Shown: positions 1 through 12,950, numbered from the stretch's first letter. The stretch: 64,000 nucleotides of DNA from Timema cristinae (GCA_039000515.1 JBCFYV010000223.1:1-64000); one strand, 5' to 3'. Program-made: numbers and translations. Notes: generated by a model from the sequence alone, not told the origin.

Positions 1-599
1 GGGAGCTGAGCCACCCAACTAATTCACAGGAAAACTTTTTTTCAAGTGTCGCCAGCCGAGTAGGGAAAGAGAAAGTGAGGATAAGGGGGGGGCAGGAAAA
101 CATTCTTCATTTGCCCCACCGGAAAGAAGGATTTTTCCCAAACTGAGTTTAGAGAACCCGGTTTAAAAGGTTCCCTTTTTAGTTCGGGGGAAACTATAAC
201 GAGTTTTTCTTTTTCTCGCCCCAAATCGTGTAAGCCTTTTCTCTAATGTCACACCTCCTTCTCCTACTCCCGGAATCTACGCCGCGGGGAACACCGAGAC
301 GGGGGTAAAGGGGTGGGGGGGAGGGAGGACTTCCGGATAAGTTTTTTGAAAATCATACAACCCGTCCCCCGAGACCACCGTCTCCTCTGGTCATCGGGGG
401 GGGGGGGGGAATCCTGGAACACGCGGAACGGCGAGGGAGGGGAGGGAAAGGGGGAGGAGGGGGGGGATCACACACACACTTACATTTTTTCCCTACCTTT
501 CTCATACACGTATTGTATTCTACACCCCCCCCCCCAAACAATTTTTAGATCTTTAAATCTTTCTCCGAACTAATGCGGATGCAGTTTATCATAATCATT
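1..599. other. low-complexity G/C-run region, no gene seen
   Basis: Mixed sequence with long G runs and purine-rich stretches around 300-470 and a C run near 524-535. Short reading frames on both strands here are made of Gly, Arg and Pro codons from these runs and resemble no protein family. Nothing else recognisable is seen. Confidence 0.6.
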
Positions 600-790
600 T
601 ATCGGAAGAAAATTACTTGGGCGTTGGCTGAGGGGTTTTAGAGGTACAATTTTTACCCATTCTCCTATACGCAAATGCAAGTATATTTCCTTTATAATTC
701 TACCTAATCATCCCTATTCCATTAGCGTGGCTAGCGTATGCGTATAACCCTGACGGGTACTAAGCAGCGAAGATCAAATAAATATATAAC
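600..790 (+). mobile_element. SINE copy, body A, 5'-truncated
   Basis: The body carries the CCATTCTCCTATACGCAAAT type segment followed by the shared 3' tail: CCATTAGCGTGG, then GCGTATAACCCTGACGGGTA and an AAATAAATATATAA end. The same order of blocks recurs at 2,725, 22,990 and 45,640. The tRNA-like head is not clear. Family membership rests on visible similarity between copies within this window. Confidence 0.7.
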
Positions 791-2724
791 CCTCCCATTG
801 AACGTAATACAGATTGTATAGCAGGTCTCCGGCTGACGCATGGACCCCGATACAATTCACACAGACTGTCCCTCCCACCCTTGCCCCCGCCTTCTCCCAG
901 ACGAGTCACTGCTGACTTCCTGTACTAATGCGCTGCCTAGCCAGTACCCCTCTTGACAAGGAGAAGGGGTGGATACCTTAACCTCCCTCTCTCCTGCCTT
1001 TAAAACCTGAAGTACAAAACTTACAACCAGCAATAAACTAAATCGTAAGGAGACCGTAGACTTCTGTTCAAATATCGAATTAGAAATGCATTCTTCAACA
1101 TATACATTCGTCGCCATTGTAAAAACATCTGTCACTCTGGAAGGGGGGAAAAAAAGTTATGTTATTTTTTTTCCATACAAATAGAGCTTTAAACACTTAT
1201 TTAAGAGAAAATATGTTTCAATTTGAGTACACTTTTTTTTTTAACACGTGATTTGCAAAATTGTCTTCTCCATAATTTCGTGGCTGTTTTCCTGTGACCG
1301 CTCTTGTGACTGGGTGTTTATAAAGTCGATACATTATTGTGAAATTAGTTTGTCCTGTTTGCCTAGATGATTATGAGACCAGATACCACTATAGAAAATG
1401 TTTATTATTTCTATCCTTGCTTAGATTGGTTTGTAAGTGGTGCGTTTTATTTATTTTATCAGCACGTTCTAATTAGTTATAGTGCTATAGGGGGGGAATA
1501 CATGCTGATTAATTATAATTCAGACGTGAAGTGATTTTTGAAATTAATTAACTACTCTAAATGTTGATAAATAATCGTTTTAAAAACGAATTATATTATA
1601 TTTATTTATAATCATCATTATTATAGGCTATTAACCGCGTGTAAGAAAGTAGATTGTATTTTAAAATTTTATCATGCTTTAGTTACGTCTACTGTTGCTT
1701 GAAAAACTCCAGGACTCTCTCAGGATAGAAAATGTTCAATGTAAATTCCTATTATACATTATTTCTTAACGGATTTATTATATTATGGCAGAATTCAAAC
1801 ATTTTAGGGGTCCAAACCTCTTTTCACGTAGATTTTATTGTGGTGTTTTAGTTTTTAATATTTTCAGCATTAATTATCTTTATAAATTTGCCCTTAATTC
1901 TGTTCTTCTCGGGCCTCTCATAATCCCAAAAGTGTTTCCCCTCAATAATTCTTTCAAGGTTAGCCCTAATGGCCGTTATCCATAAACACTAATTCTAGAT
2001 TTGTCGAATTCGCTTTAACAAACCAAAGAGTTATTTAGGATATCCTTTTATAACAATTTAATAATTACATGTTAACCTCTAATATCTAAAATTTCGTATT
2101 TGTTTCCATTTTTTATTTTTGTTCTTATAACTGAATCAATTGATCTTCCCCACTGTATTTTTTTTAATGTGTTGTAATTGTAATTAGTATTATTATTTTT
2201 TATTATTATTAATATAATTTTAAATAATTTTTCTTTTTTTCTGTGTTTAAATTGGTTTTGGGTGTAATTGTTTGGGTTGATTGTTTTGTTTTCTTGTGTG
2301 TTGTGTTTTTATGTAAAGGGACTTGGGTATTTTCCAGTCCCTGGCCTTTTTTTAGGACCTGTGAATGTTGACAAACACATAATAATTTAATTTAAAATGA
2401 ATTTTATACTCCCCCTAGGTAGATTTTTTGCACACAATATAATTAATCCAAATTTGGGGGAATTTGACCCCATCTTATTGTTAATTTTTTAAAATATAAA
2501 AAATGTTAATTAAAATTTAATAAAAATAAATTTCATCACTTTTCTCGGTTTTTTTTTACCTTTTGATTTTTTAATAATCAAATCTAAATTAATTTGTGTT
2601 TACTATGTATGTCAATTCTATAACACGAAGAATGGAGTAAATCTTTAATTTTAAATTGGAAAATATATACATCTAAAAGATACACACGCCACAAATATGA
2701 GTTCTCCGTCTTATATATGTGTAA
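791..2724. other. AT-rich intergenic DNA
   Basis: A pyrimidine-rich patch at 860-990 is followed by strongly AT-rich sequence with T runs. Reading frames here are short (at most 92 codons) and resemble no family. No RNA gene or further repeat is recognised. Confidence 0.6.
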
Positions 2725-3005
2725 CACTTGTGCGCTAGTCGTGTTGGAGATCGGTTCTGCTAGAGGGACGGGGGGAGATCGAAGTTCAATTCTCGTCGGA
2801 GTGAACCTGGGTGGTGTTTTCCTAAGTTGTTTTCCACTATCCTCCACGCACCTGGGTTCACATTCCTCTAACACAACAATAATTATACCTTCCCATTTCC
2901 AATCCATTAGCGTAATTAGTACTCTTAAAGCGTATAACCCAGAACGGGTAGTAAGGAAGCGGTAGCTAAATAATAACTAATAATAATAATAATTAATAAA
3001 TATAC
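2725..3005 (+). mobile_element. SINE copy, body A, near full length
   Basis: A degenerate tRNA-like head with a B-box-like AGTTCAATTCT (2,783-2,793) leads into body A (GGTGGTGTTTTCCTAAG, then TCCTCCACGCACCTGGGTTC) and the shared tail (ATTAGCGTAATTAGT, GCGTATAACCCAGAACGGGT). It ends in an AATAAT/TAATAA repeat. The tail hairpin arms ACCC and GGGT are intact. The overlapping frames at 2,584-2,965 are translations of this repeat and are not genes. Confidence 0.8.
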
Positions 3006-3744
3006 TAATAAAAATACTATAAAAAGCATATTACTAATAAACATGTGTCCTTCTAGCATATGTCTAAAGAGGTTCCATAGTTATATTCTAATTATTTAGG
3101 GAAAAAATTGTTATTTTTCAGGAAAGAAACAAAACAAGTAGGCGGTTGAAAGCCTTTTTTTATTTTAGGATAATTAATGTATTACAAAAATGTTTGATAA
3201 GGAGAGTTTTTAGTTACAATTTAAACACGGCTAGAGTACTTTAAAGCAAAAAATAAGTAGGAGACCATATAAAAACAAAGAATAGTTTACTAAAACCTCA
3301 TCCTTTTTAAATTTTATTTATATCTAGTTTTTATTATTATATGTATATGCTAGTTTATATTGACTACTATTCATATAATGAATTTATAGTATTATATGTA
3401 TGTATTAAATTTCTTTATTAATTATATATATTTATAGACTTTATATATTTATATATTTTCCTGTAAAATAGCGTAATGTGAATACTGTTTATAATTTTTT
3501 TTTAAGATAAACTATAGCAGCATGTATGGTATAAAAGATGAACTATTTTGGTATTCTTCATAGCATGTACGCTAATAAATAGTTTTAACATTGTCATGCC
3601 TAAATTTTCATGTTAAATTTTCCCCTCATCTGTCGGTGAGTTTACGCGTGCATAATATCATTGATCTTAGAAAGATTATAATATTATATGTTAGGCCTAC
3701 AGATTAAGTCTTTCAAATTGAAATATGACTAAACATGTTGGAAT
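3006..3744. other. AT-rich intergenic DNA
   Basis: Very AT-rich sequence with no recognisable coding or RNA feature. Confidence 0.6.
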
Positions 3745-4140
3745 AAATTTTAATTATTTATTATTTCATTATTATTATTATTGTTATATAGTATTATTAT
3801 TATTATTTTTATTATTATTATTATTATATTATTATGTATTAATACTCACAGTACCGATAGTACTACACTTCGGTTTATACGCCACTACGCACTTCGATAC
3901 TGTGTATTGGTAGGGTGAAGTGAGATGAAATGGAGGTCTATAGCTTACGTGGGATCCGAACCATGGGGGAGGCTTGGTTTTTTCCACGTTCACAAGTTTT
4001 ATTATAAAATTTGTAGTGGTGAAGGAGTAGTTTGGAAATCAGATAATATATGACCGGGACCAAGGATTGAACCTGGGCCCAGCAAAAGAAGTCTTCCACC
4101 TACCCCTTGACACCAGGTCATCTTAGACACAATATACCAC
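3745..4140 (-). mobile_element. SINE copy, body B, with expanded (TAA)n tail
   Basis: Read on the minus strand, a tRNA-like head (B-box region near 4,066-4,076, GGTTCAATCCT when reversed) is followed by body B (segments resembling ATCTGATT, GTGAACGTGG, GGATCCCACGT) and the GCGTATAAACCGAAGTG tail at about 3,850-3,885. The 3' end runs into about 90 bp of TTA/TAA repeats (3,750-3,840). It matches the plus-strand copies at 13,361 and 45,255. Confidence 0.8.
3750..3840. repeat. (TTA)n microsatellite in a SINE tail
   Basis: Imperfect TTA/ATT repeat of about 90 bp, directly abutting the 3' tail of the minus-strand SINE. The 62-codon frame made of Tyr and Leu across it is a translation of the repeat. 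Confidence 0.85.
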
Positions 4141-7100
4141 AGCTAAACAAGGGCATTCGAGGGGGATAGATAGACTAAAAAAGTTAATTATGGCTAATAA
4201 ACTTGTATTTTACTATATTTTTCTACAAGATATTATCAAAATTCGTGTAAATGAGTAATTACAAAAACTTTTATCACGAACGCAGCAGAAGGTGAACTTC
4301 TTTAAGTTTAATTTTAATGCTTTATAGCTCTTGACAATTCAGAGGTTATCGCACTCGAGAAACAGTTTGAAGCTAGGTCCGAGCCTCTATCTGCTACATG
4401 TGTACCCACTCATTATTCGAAACCCGATCTTTTAAATACCATACCACTTGTTCATTGCCATGTGAGCTAGAGGGGATGACCATGGACTTTGATCGGTTGA
4501 TATAATTTTAAAAACTATAAGTCCCCCATCTCACTGACTAAATAGGTCGAGTGGTCACAACAGAGATTCGGGGAGTGAATCTATTTCCGAGTGGTGTTGA
4601 GGTTATTCTACTATTTATAAGCCAGCTGGTCTTGTACAACATATATCCTTACGAAACATATTTCACTGTCACCGAATTTCGGTCCGAATGAGCAAATAAT
4701 AGTGAGATGCAGTATTTTATTTGAGGGTTTTAATTTTGTGGCCTACTTGTATTATGTTGACAAAAATATATGCTCTGAAAAACCCTGAGGGGTGGACTTC
4801 TTTAATAGATTAAGGTTAGATAATAAATATAAGAAACATTTAGAAACCACTAATTGATTATCAATAGACATTTTGAAGATATACTCGCCACCCAAATCAA
4901 CGCACAATACATGTCTCGGTGTGTGTTTGACTTTTTACCAAAAAATACCAATTTATTTTTATGCCTTTGGGCTTGTTTTCATTGGTGGTTATTACTCCAG
5001 CTCAGGCGTCCTCAAATACAGCCTGTGGGCTCTAGTCGGCTAGACGACAATGGGTTATCAGGCCATGTTTTGACCTACAATAACATATATAAAATAGTTG
5101 GAGCTATTTTAACACGCGTCTTACTCCTCTTTGGGTTATACGTCATGAATATACGTTATTTTCAATGATGAAATACCGAAGTTGATGGTACTCCGGAATG
5201 CAGTACACAAAATTACTACATACATCCTCAAGTGCGGTGTAGCTAGTGAGTATTTGAATATGAGTATCTAATATAGGCCGTCGTGTGTTGTACAGTTCTC
5301 TCAACACTCTCGCTGCGTTTCTATAAAGGGTATGTTGGGCGGCGGCTATGAGGAAAGTTTCCGATAGGGGAGGGAGGGGGGGTAGCGATGTTGGCTGCAC
5401 AGCTTTACACTGAGTTATGAGGATGTATAATTAGTTCATTACTATAGCCGCTCTACGATAATCATTCCTCTATCCTGTTTTAATTATTGGTTATAAACCT
5501 GCATTTATAGGCTTATATATGTCACCATATAGTAAGCTATATACATATTTATAGATGAATCTAATTAGTAAATGGATATACGCCTTTATTATATTTAGAT
5601 ACAGATATAGACAAACATGTATGTCTATTTGTTTGAATGTATATAAACACAATATTATACAAACCATATTTTATAAATTATATTATATATATACTTAATT
5701 TTATAAATATGTTATAATATTATATACTTATACATTTAATCCTAATGTTTTATATTAATACCATATCAAAATATAATTTAAATAAAAAAAACATGAATGG
5801 TTCTGTTCGATCAGTCCACTATCACTTTCACAATATCTTTAAGTGGCCGCCACTCACGATATATGTTTGAAAGATCCTGTTGTTGACCCAATGTTAAATT
5901 GAAGTGGTTTCTTCAAATTCACTCTCATATCGTATTATTAGACGTGATGCTGTTTAGACTATTTCGTAAAAGATTAATATAGCTGCGTTGCACACTCATA
6001 AAATAAGACTAGGCCAATTAAATAACTAATATTTTTTTAATCAAGTTTGATGAGATATATAAAAATAAGTACTTTTATAAAATGTTCGGATAACTCGGGA
6101 AATTAAAAATTATCTGTAATTTTTCATATTATTTTTCTGTTAGCAATAGAATAATCAGTGCAGACTACTTAATTAATCTTCAAATATGAGACAAATTTTT
6201 TTTTTGCTAAATCATTATGTTGTGAAGATATAATTAGAAAATAGTAAAATAGTTTTTTTGTAGTGCGATTGTGCATAAGATCCGGGAAAATGTATACTTT
6301 GTGGTTGGAAAAAGATGATTTAATCAGAGGATTTTTGGAAATTAGAAATGTACCAACCCTGTAACGTGATCAAATAGGTGAAGAATGTAAAGGCACTTTT
6401 ACCGGTTCTTAGTTTTTGTTTTAAAGTCCTTAATAACATTTTAAATATATTGCAATAGTGAGAGTTTTAAATATAAATTAGGAAAAAAGGTGATAAAGTA
6501 GAATGATTCACGGAAGTAGTACTGTAACAGTAGTTAACGAGTTATAGTATTTCACCTGTGAATAAAATCATATAGGAATGAAAAAAAAAAAAAGCTTAAA
6601 TTTTAAAGAAAAACTCTGTTAACATTTTATCTCGGTAGTATTTCATTATAATAAAGACCTCAGGATTATATTATTTCCACTTATAGTTATTACCAGTTAA
6701 TTTAACCAAAGTTACCATTCCTGTATTATTCTTGTTAATTGTTCTAATATATAATTGTAATCAAATAATGGAGTGTTAAATATAACATCCCCATTATTCT
6801 TAAACTCGTCCTTATACAAGTGTCCTAAGGCAACGATTATCGACATACTTTATATATTAATAATTCAAATTTTTAATATTTCTTAAATTAAAAATATTCT
6901 CGTCTTATTGACGCTCATTCCCGAGCTCAGAAATCATGGATTAGCCGATATTGAAAACTAATTCTTGTTCCATATGTTGCGCCTTGGTACTTATTTACTG
7001 AGAAAGCACTCTATGTTTTATTCTTATGCCTTATTTATTTTCCGAGTGTGAGAGCATCCGTAAAGTCTATGGAGTCCTTGAGCTGGAAAGGTTATAGTGG

Positions 7101-9484
7101 TCTTGGCATGCTCACGCACTATAATTCAGGCAGCCCGCAAGATTATCCCATGTTCCTCCATTTCTCCTTCGTTATCCTATGATGTCCCAATCTCCTTCTT
7201 CAAGACAGGCCCCACCCCCCCCCCCCTACATCGGTGACGGTTTGAATTCGACGAAACACCGGGCTTCATTTAACCACTTGTTGTCTCCACCGATGGTTGT
7301 GACACATTGGCGAGAATTTATTGCTTAGAAAAACAATACTATACATTTCTTTACTGAACCGTTTTAAATTTTTAGCAGTTTGAAAATATGTATACTTTTG
7401 AATTTACTGTTTTTTGTTCTTCGCCTGACGTGGGTAGAATGAATTGCTTTACAAACGTTTTTTAAAATGCCGTGCTGTGTTAAACCGCAGAAAGAAAAAT
7501 GGTAAGATAAGTTAATATATTGTAAAAACACGTTCTAATACAAGTAGTATTTGTAATAGTAAGGTTGGCGGCAGAATGGTGTACCTGGTAACGAAACACG
7601 GTATGGGTGCAGGCGGTTTATATCGACATGGTTCACTAAGGATTACATATATTGTATTTGTGTTTTATTTCGGTGTTTGGACAACAACCAAAATTCGTGG
7701 GGAAAAACCTATCTGACGGCTAGAAAAGTAATAGATACATCAGTCACAGTCATTTTCACACGTCATTTGTCGAACCACCATAACCTGTCACTTTTTGATA
7801 TACATTATCAACACATGCTGGGATAAAACACTATAGGAAATTGTATTTTTATTTTTTATTTATTTATTGGGATATTTTACGTGTACTTGCTGAAACGATT
7901 AATTATATGAGCAAAATGAGATGTTTTTATGAGTGAGTGCGAAGGACAACCATTTTGGGAAAGGCATTTTCACATACCTTTAAGGATTTCTTTAATTTGC
8001 CACAAATCGATATTGGGACCGACGGATTTATATTCCTCCAAGGAAGTTGTGTTAGGATTTTTATCGCTCACGAAAAATCCATCAACCCCGCTGGGTTGTG
8101 AAAACCATGTTTGATGTTGGGTTGAGGTGAAGACTATACCAATACCGCCGAAATTAATTATGAAATGGTATAATTTTATCAATTTTGGCGCAGAAATAGT
8201 GTAGTTATTTTCTAGAATGATCTTTTTCGTATTTTCACGGTAGGTTTGGCCTCTTATGCCAATAAAAAAGGTGTAATAGAAGTTTCGGGTATTAATCCCC
8301 TTGTAGAAAATTTTTTTGTTGCCTTGACAATGAAAGTCAATTTAACAATCACTTGTCAAAATGACGAAACTGTTCGTAGAGGGGGATGAAAACGAAAAAT
8401 TTATTTACTTTAGCTCTTTGCTTTTAATCATGGTAGGCCAGTTATATTTTATAATTTGGATCAAACACTAGTGTTGGAATATAAAACTCAAAATACGACT
8501 TTTTAAACTCAAGTTCCACGATGGTCAATTTTCCAGAAAATATTGAGAGTATAGAATGTGGAAGAGTGTTTTGATTTAACAGAAGCTTAAAACCGGTTCG
8601 GGGGATTGAATTAGTCTGAGGACGTCTTCTATTACAATAAACGAGCTGGGAACCTAAGCGTCGGAGGATTTGAGCTTCAAATCCTCGTTCGTGTGCAATG
8701 ACGGTTGCTATTTAATTTATATAGTTTGTTCCACGCTTATACAAAGATTTGGGCACACTTCCTCCTCAAATTAAACATTTTTACTCAGTTTATTACGTAG
8801 TTAATATTTAGGTATGGACCGATAGGGTAGTAAGACCGGACAGAATATAATTTTGATTTGATATAAACTCTGATTTTAGTGTATGTAGCTGGTTTTGTTA
8901 ATTCAATACCCAGTTGGCCGGATTGCATTAATGGTCCATCTATAAACAAAATCACACAATATAATAAATTATTTAGTCCCCTAACACGAGCTCTGAACCA
9001 CACACCTTTGTTCGATACGTTACCTCCCCTCCTAACAAACTTATTACCTAAAACTAATACATTAAAGAACGTGGATATTATCTCACCTTCAGGGAGATCA
9101 TCGAACCCTTCAACAAGAAACAATCTAGACATGTTGAGTCAGTAAAAGCTTAACAAATATTTCATGTTAACTTAACAGGATTATGAGTTTTAGTTAAAGA
9201 TTTAGGATACTGTAAGATGTCATTTTGGTCCCACACTTTCTAAAATAAGGATTACAATACAAAATTGGGTTTTAATATTTATGATTCTTAAAAACTAGCA
9301 GTAAAGAACAGGACAAATTGTTAAGAAGTTTTCTCATGAACAAGTTAAGTTCTTAAGTGGCCCCGCCTGTGAAAGTGAAGGTTAGCCGATTTTATTTTTT
9401 AGAAGGGAATAAATCGTCCATGGGGTTTGGGTGAGGGTGCAAAAAACGCTTGCAGCAGTATTTAGATTAACTCCTCGCGAACAA
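4141..9484. other. AT-rich intergenic DNA with small repeat fragments
   Basis: Mostly AT-rich sequence with no confident gene. Tiny pieces resemble SINE heads: a minus-strand B-box-like TATTCGAAACCC near 4,414 and a plus-strand GAGCTTCAAATCCTCG near 8,670. There is a C run at 7,208-7,222 and an A run near 6,580. A frame open on both strands at 8,785-9,145 is described separately. The remaining short frames resemble no family. Confidence 0.55.
8785..9132 (-). CDS. unidentified 115-codon reading frame, doubtful
   Basis: This is the longest uninterrupted ATG frame in the first 25 kb. An 88-codon frame is open on the opposite strand over the same bases. The predicted protein starts MSRLFLVEGFDDLPEGE, has a hydrophobic patch (about residues 55-70) and resembles no family I know. 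No Kozak context, splice site or neighbouring exon supports it. It could be a degraded transposon fragment or chance. I retain it only because length and base composition stand out locally. Confidence 0.15.
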   Translation of the reverse strand: MSRLFLVEGFDDLPEGEIISTFFNVLVLGNKFVRRGGNVSNKGVWFRARVRGLNNLLYCVILFIDGPLMQSGQLGIELTKPATYTKIRVYIKSKLYSVRSYYPIGPYLNINYVIN

Positions 9485-10745
9485 CATTATCACACTGATT
9501 GCACGTGTGTTAACGCTCACGATCATACGTCATACATATCGGGTGTGTTGGACCCTCACGATCATAACGTCATAAGGTCGGACGTCTGTTAGGACCCTCA
9601 CGATCATACCGTATAAGTCGGAGTGTGTTAGACCTCACGATCATACGATATCAGTTGGACGTTGTGGTTTGACCTTACGATCCATACCGTACTACGATTG
9701 GACGTGAGTGTGTTAGACCTCACGATCTACCGTCATTAAGATTGGAGTGTAGTTAGACCCTCACGAATACGCTATAACCTGATCGGAGTGTGTTTGCCCT
9801 CTCACCGATTATACCGTCATCAGATCGGACGTGAGTTAGACCCTTTCGATCATACCGTCATACATTTAGGACGTGTGTTAGCCCTCACGGTCATCCGTTA
9901 TTACAAGTTCGGAGTGAGTTAGACTCACGATCTTACCGTTCCTACAGATCGGACGTGTGTTAGACCTTAGATATAGGCTATAAGTTCGGCGTGCTAGTGT
10001 TAGAACCTTCACGAAATACTCTACAAGATTGGTGTTGTGTGGTTAGACCTCCCCCCCAAAACGATCATACCGCATATACAGATCGGACGTGTGTTGACCC
10101 TCACGATCCATACCTCATACAGATTGGAGTGTCGTTAGACATTAGATCATTACGTCATACTGATTGGGCCGTGTGTTTGACCTCCCGATATACCGTATAA
10201 CAGATCGGACGTGTTTTAGCCCCTCCACGTCATACGTCATACAGAGATGGACGTGTTGTGAGACCCTTACGATCATACCATCATATTGATCGGACGGGGT
10301 TAGACCTCTCACGATCCATACGCTATAAGATTTGCCAGTGTGTATAACCGCTCACGATATACAGTCATACCATATCGGGACGTGGTGTTGGACCCTCATG
10401 ATATACCGGTCATACAGATCGGACGTTGTCTAGACCTCACGATCATACCGTCATACAGATTGGGACGTGTGTTAGACCCTTCACGCATCATCCGTAATAC
10501 GATTGACGTGTGTTAGATTCACGATCATACGCTATAAAGATGGACGTGTGTTAGACCATCACGATTATACGTATACAGATCTGGGAGTATATGTTATACA
10601 CACGATATAACCTATAATTCAGATAGGACGTAGGTTATACCCTCACGATCATACCATAATTCAGATCGGTCGTGAGGACCCTCATCGATCTTACCCCATA
10701 AGATCTGACCGTGTGTTAGACCCTCTCAGATCGAACTTCATACCA
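9485..10745. repeat. 42-bp-period satellite array
   Basis: A tandem array whose unit contains GTGTTAGACCCTCACGATCA followed by TACCGTCATACAGATCGGAC. Clean adjacent copies (for example 10,380-10,500) repeat at about 42 bp, giving roughly 30 units over the array. Units differ mostly by one-base insertions and deletions. Each consensus unit has two GATC sites and the inverted pentamers CGATC and GATCG about 13 bases apart. It is less AT-rich than its flanks. A 69-codon frame at 9,991-10,200 lies wholly within the array and is not a gene. Confidence 0.95.
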
Positions 10746-11469
10746 ATAATTATACTTAGATTGCGTCTTATTGACCGTCGGGCTATTACGTTAGGTTACA
10801 AATCTTTTCGAGTTAATTTCTTTATCTTTCAAGGACGGCTCAATAATTGAGAGGAGGGAGCGCTAGATTCAAGATGGTGAGGAGGAGTACTCATGGACGT
10901 GGGACTTGATTGCTACTCGTAAACTCCAATCTTAATAATCCAAGTAAGCCATCAACGTTCAATGTTCCTATTTTATACTGTTACTGTAGCTCAAGTTATA
11001 GAAACCCTTAACATGAGGTTAATCAAATTTGTGACTCAGTTATTGTATTTATATGGCGTTGATGAAGTTGGGGTACTTGATAGCTATGCTTCCTCTTTCC
11101 TTTATATATTTTCTAGCTCCTCAAAGATCAATTAAGCGCATTTGGAGTATTTTAATAATAAAACACTTTTAGAATTGGAATTCAATTGCTCCACATATAA
11201 TTAAATCTCTTTGGTGCTTAATGTACAACTATTTATGAATTTCGATAACAATTATGTTTGCAATTAGATCTACGATCAATAATAAACGCAATTCAAGACC
11301 TTTTCACTTTCTATTTTAAGGGCAGTTGTTATTATTTTTTCCTTTGAAAATACCTAAGAAAAATATAATGGTTGGCAAAACTATTAGTTTTTTAATTTTT
11401 GTTTTTTCCCTTATTACGTGTGTCAAGCGACACTAAATAATTTGTTCCATATATTCTGAGTTTACGTAC
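10746..11469. other. AT-rich intergenic DNA
   Basis: No gene, RNA or repeat recognised between the satellite and the next SINE fragment. Confidence 0.6.
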
Positions 11470-11610
11470 GGATGACCAGGTTTCGAATCCCTGGCTGGGT
11501 TCGTATTGAAGGGGAATTTTCCAAAATAGGGTTTTCAAACTTGCTCATCCAAACCTCATTTAATAAATTAAAATGGATATAGCCGGGATGAGTAGAAGTT
11601 GCCAATTAAG
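11470..11610 (+). mobile_element. SINE-like fragment with tRNA-like B box
   Basis: GGTTTCGAATCCCTGG (about 11,478-11,493) is a B-box with one inserted T, followed by GGGGAATTTTCC and GGGTTTTC segments resembling body A. The shared tail is not clearly present. Probably a truncated or diverged copy. Confidence 0.45.
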
Positions 11611-12294
11611 TAAACACTTTAAAACACATTTTTGCGAGGGTGCTTATGGTGAGTTAATTATAGGCATGGGTTAGCCTTTGAAGTAAACTCTTCATTTACA
11701 TAAGCAATTGCTTTCACAATACGTGATTACACACGGGAATTGAATCTCAGTTGTCAACTCAGTAGCTGTTTTTAGCAGCTTGCAGGACATTGAATGGTTT
11801 TTGATAGAAAGTCAGTTAATGGAGTTATTACTATCATAATATAAGTTAAGAAATAGTTTTTTTTTATAGTAATATGATTTTATAATTTATTCTAAGAAAT
11901 AATTATGTATCTTTATTTTATTTATCTTTTATCATTGATAATAATTTCAAATTATTAATAGTTTTAGGGTTTTAGGATAACAATCTGAGCGATTACCACC
12001 TAGAATTTTTTTTAGTATTTTTTTGTTTATTTGAGTATTTTCCTTTATTAGTTTGATGTGCTTTATTCATATAATTTTTACTGGTCTGTAGAATTTATTT
12101 ATGAACTTAGTCTTATTATATTATTTGTTTCTCTCTTTAAATGAATTCTAAACTAGATTGAGGTGTACGTTCCGTTGCTTTGGCGTATTCTGCCCCACAT
12201 GTCTTGTATATAGAGCTGCGGCAGAACAGAAAGGCCTAATCCCTACCTTGTAGGAAGAATACGAGCAAAATTAATGACTTTGCGGAGGTATTAA
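11611..12294. other. AT-rich intergenic DNA
   Basis: No supported feature; AT-rich with poly-T runs near 11,860 and 12,010. Confidence 0.55.
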
Positions 12295-12690
12295 GTGAGT
12301 GGTTAGCGCTGCCTGACTCTGGCTCCGGAGTCTCGGCTAGATACAGGACCAGGGCAACCACAACTTTGTTTTTTATAACTATTGTGGCTACAATCCTGTA
12401 CCCAGACAAATGCTCAAATGAAAATCAATCATCTTTGTTTATCTTAATATTAGGATGTTGTTTAGCTTCAAGTTTCGCTAGTTATAGACTAGGAAGGCCA
12501 CGGACCGAGAGATCAGTGATTGAAACCCGGTCAGGCCGTATGAGGGTGGTTTTCAAATGGTTTTTACACCTCTCCCTTCAAGCATATTACGGTACACTTT
12601 CTATAAATTCACCCCTTACTCTTTCTTCAATCATTTACCTTAATAAGTAATTTTAGGTTTGAACGGGTAGTAGACGGGGTGTTTAAATTA
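12295..12690 (+). mobile_element. SINE copy, body A, with a possible second head
   Basis: From 12,470 a head (CTAGTTATAGACTAGG, B-box-like GTGATTGAAACCC) leads into body A (GAGGGTGGTTTTCAAATGG, CACCTCTCCCTTC) and a degraded tail (GAACGGGTAGTAGACGGGGT). At 12,298-12,350 a separate GTGGTTAGCGCTGCCTGACT segment also looks tRNA-like, which suggests a nested or partial second copy. The 94-codon frame at 12,366-12,650 reads through the repeat and is not considered a gene. Confidence 0.65.
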
Positions 12691-12864
12691 TTTGCAAAAA
12701 AAATTCCGTGTTCTGATCCATTTTAATCTATGAGTGAAACATATGTACAATGGATATGGGGTTACAAAATAGATTAATTACTGCGCTGTCCAGTGATAAT
12801 GGTAATGAATTATGGCAGTAGATTACTGTAATATTTCATAATAAAGAAAACACTTTAAATTTGA

Positions 12865-12950
12865 CCTCGTGGTCTTTGGGTAAGTTCTCGCATCTAGGCC
12901 AGATGTGCGTGGGTTTATTTAAACTCATGCTGTGGGCGACGGATTGTTTC
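12865..12950 (+). mobile_element. tRNA-like SINE head fragment
   Basis: GACCTCGTGGTCTTTGGGTA has an A-box-like TGGTCTTTGGG, and a weak B-box-like GTGGGTTTATTTAA follows about 50 bases on. No body or tail is recognised downstream. Low support. Confidence 0.3.

Noticed and set aside
9485..10745. CRISPR-like array of regularly spaced repeats
   Set aside because: The units are directly contiguous with no unique spacers, and the surrounding repeats are eukaryotic. It is a satellite.
12366..12650. 94-codon plus-strand frame with a hydrophobic start
   Set aside because: It overlaps a SINE head and body A; the protein-like look comes from repeat sequence and AT-rich flank.
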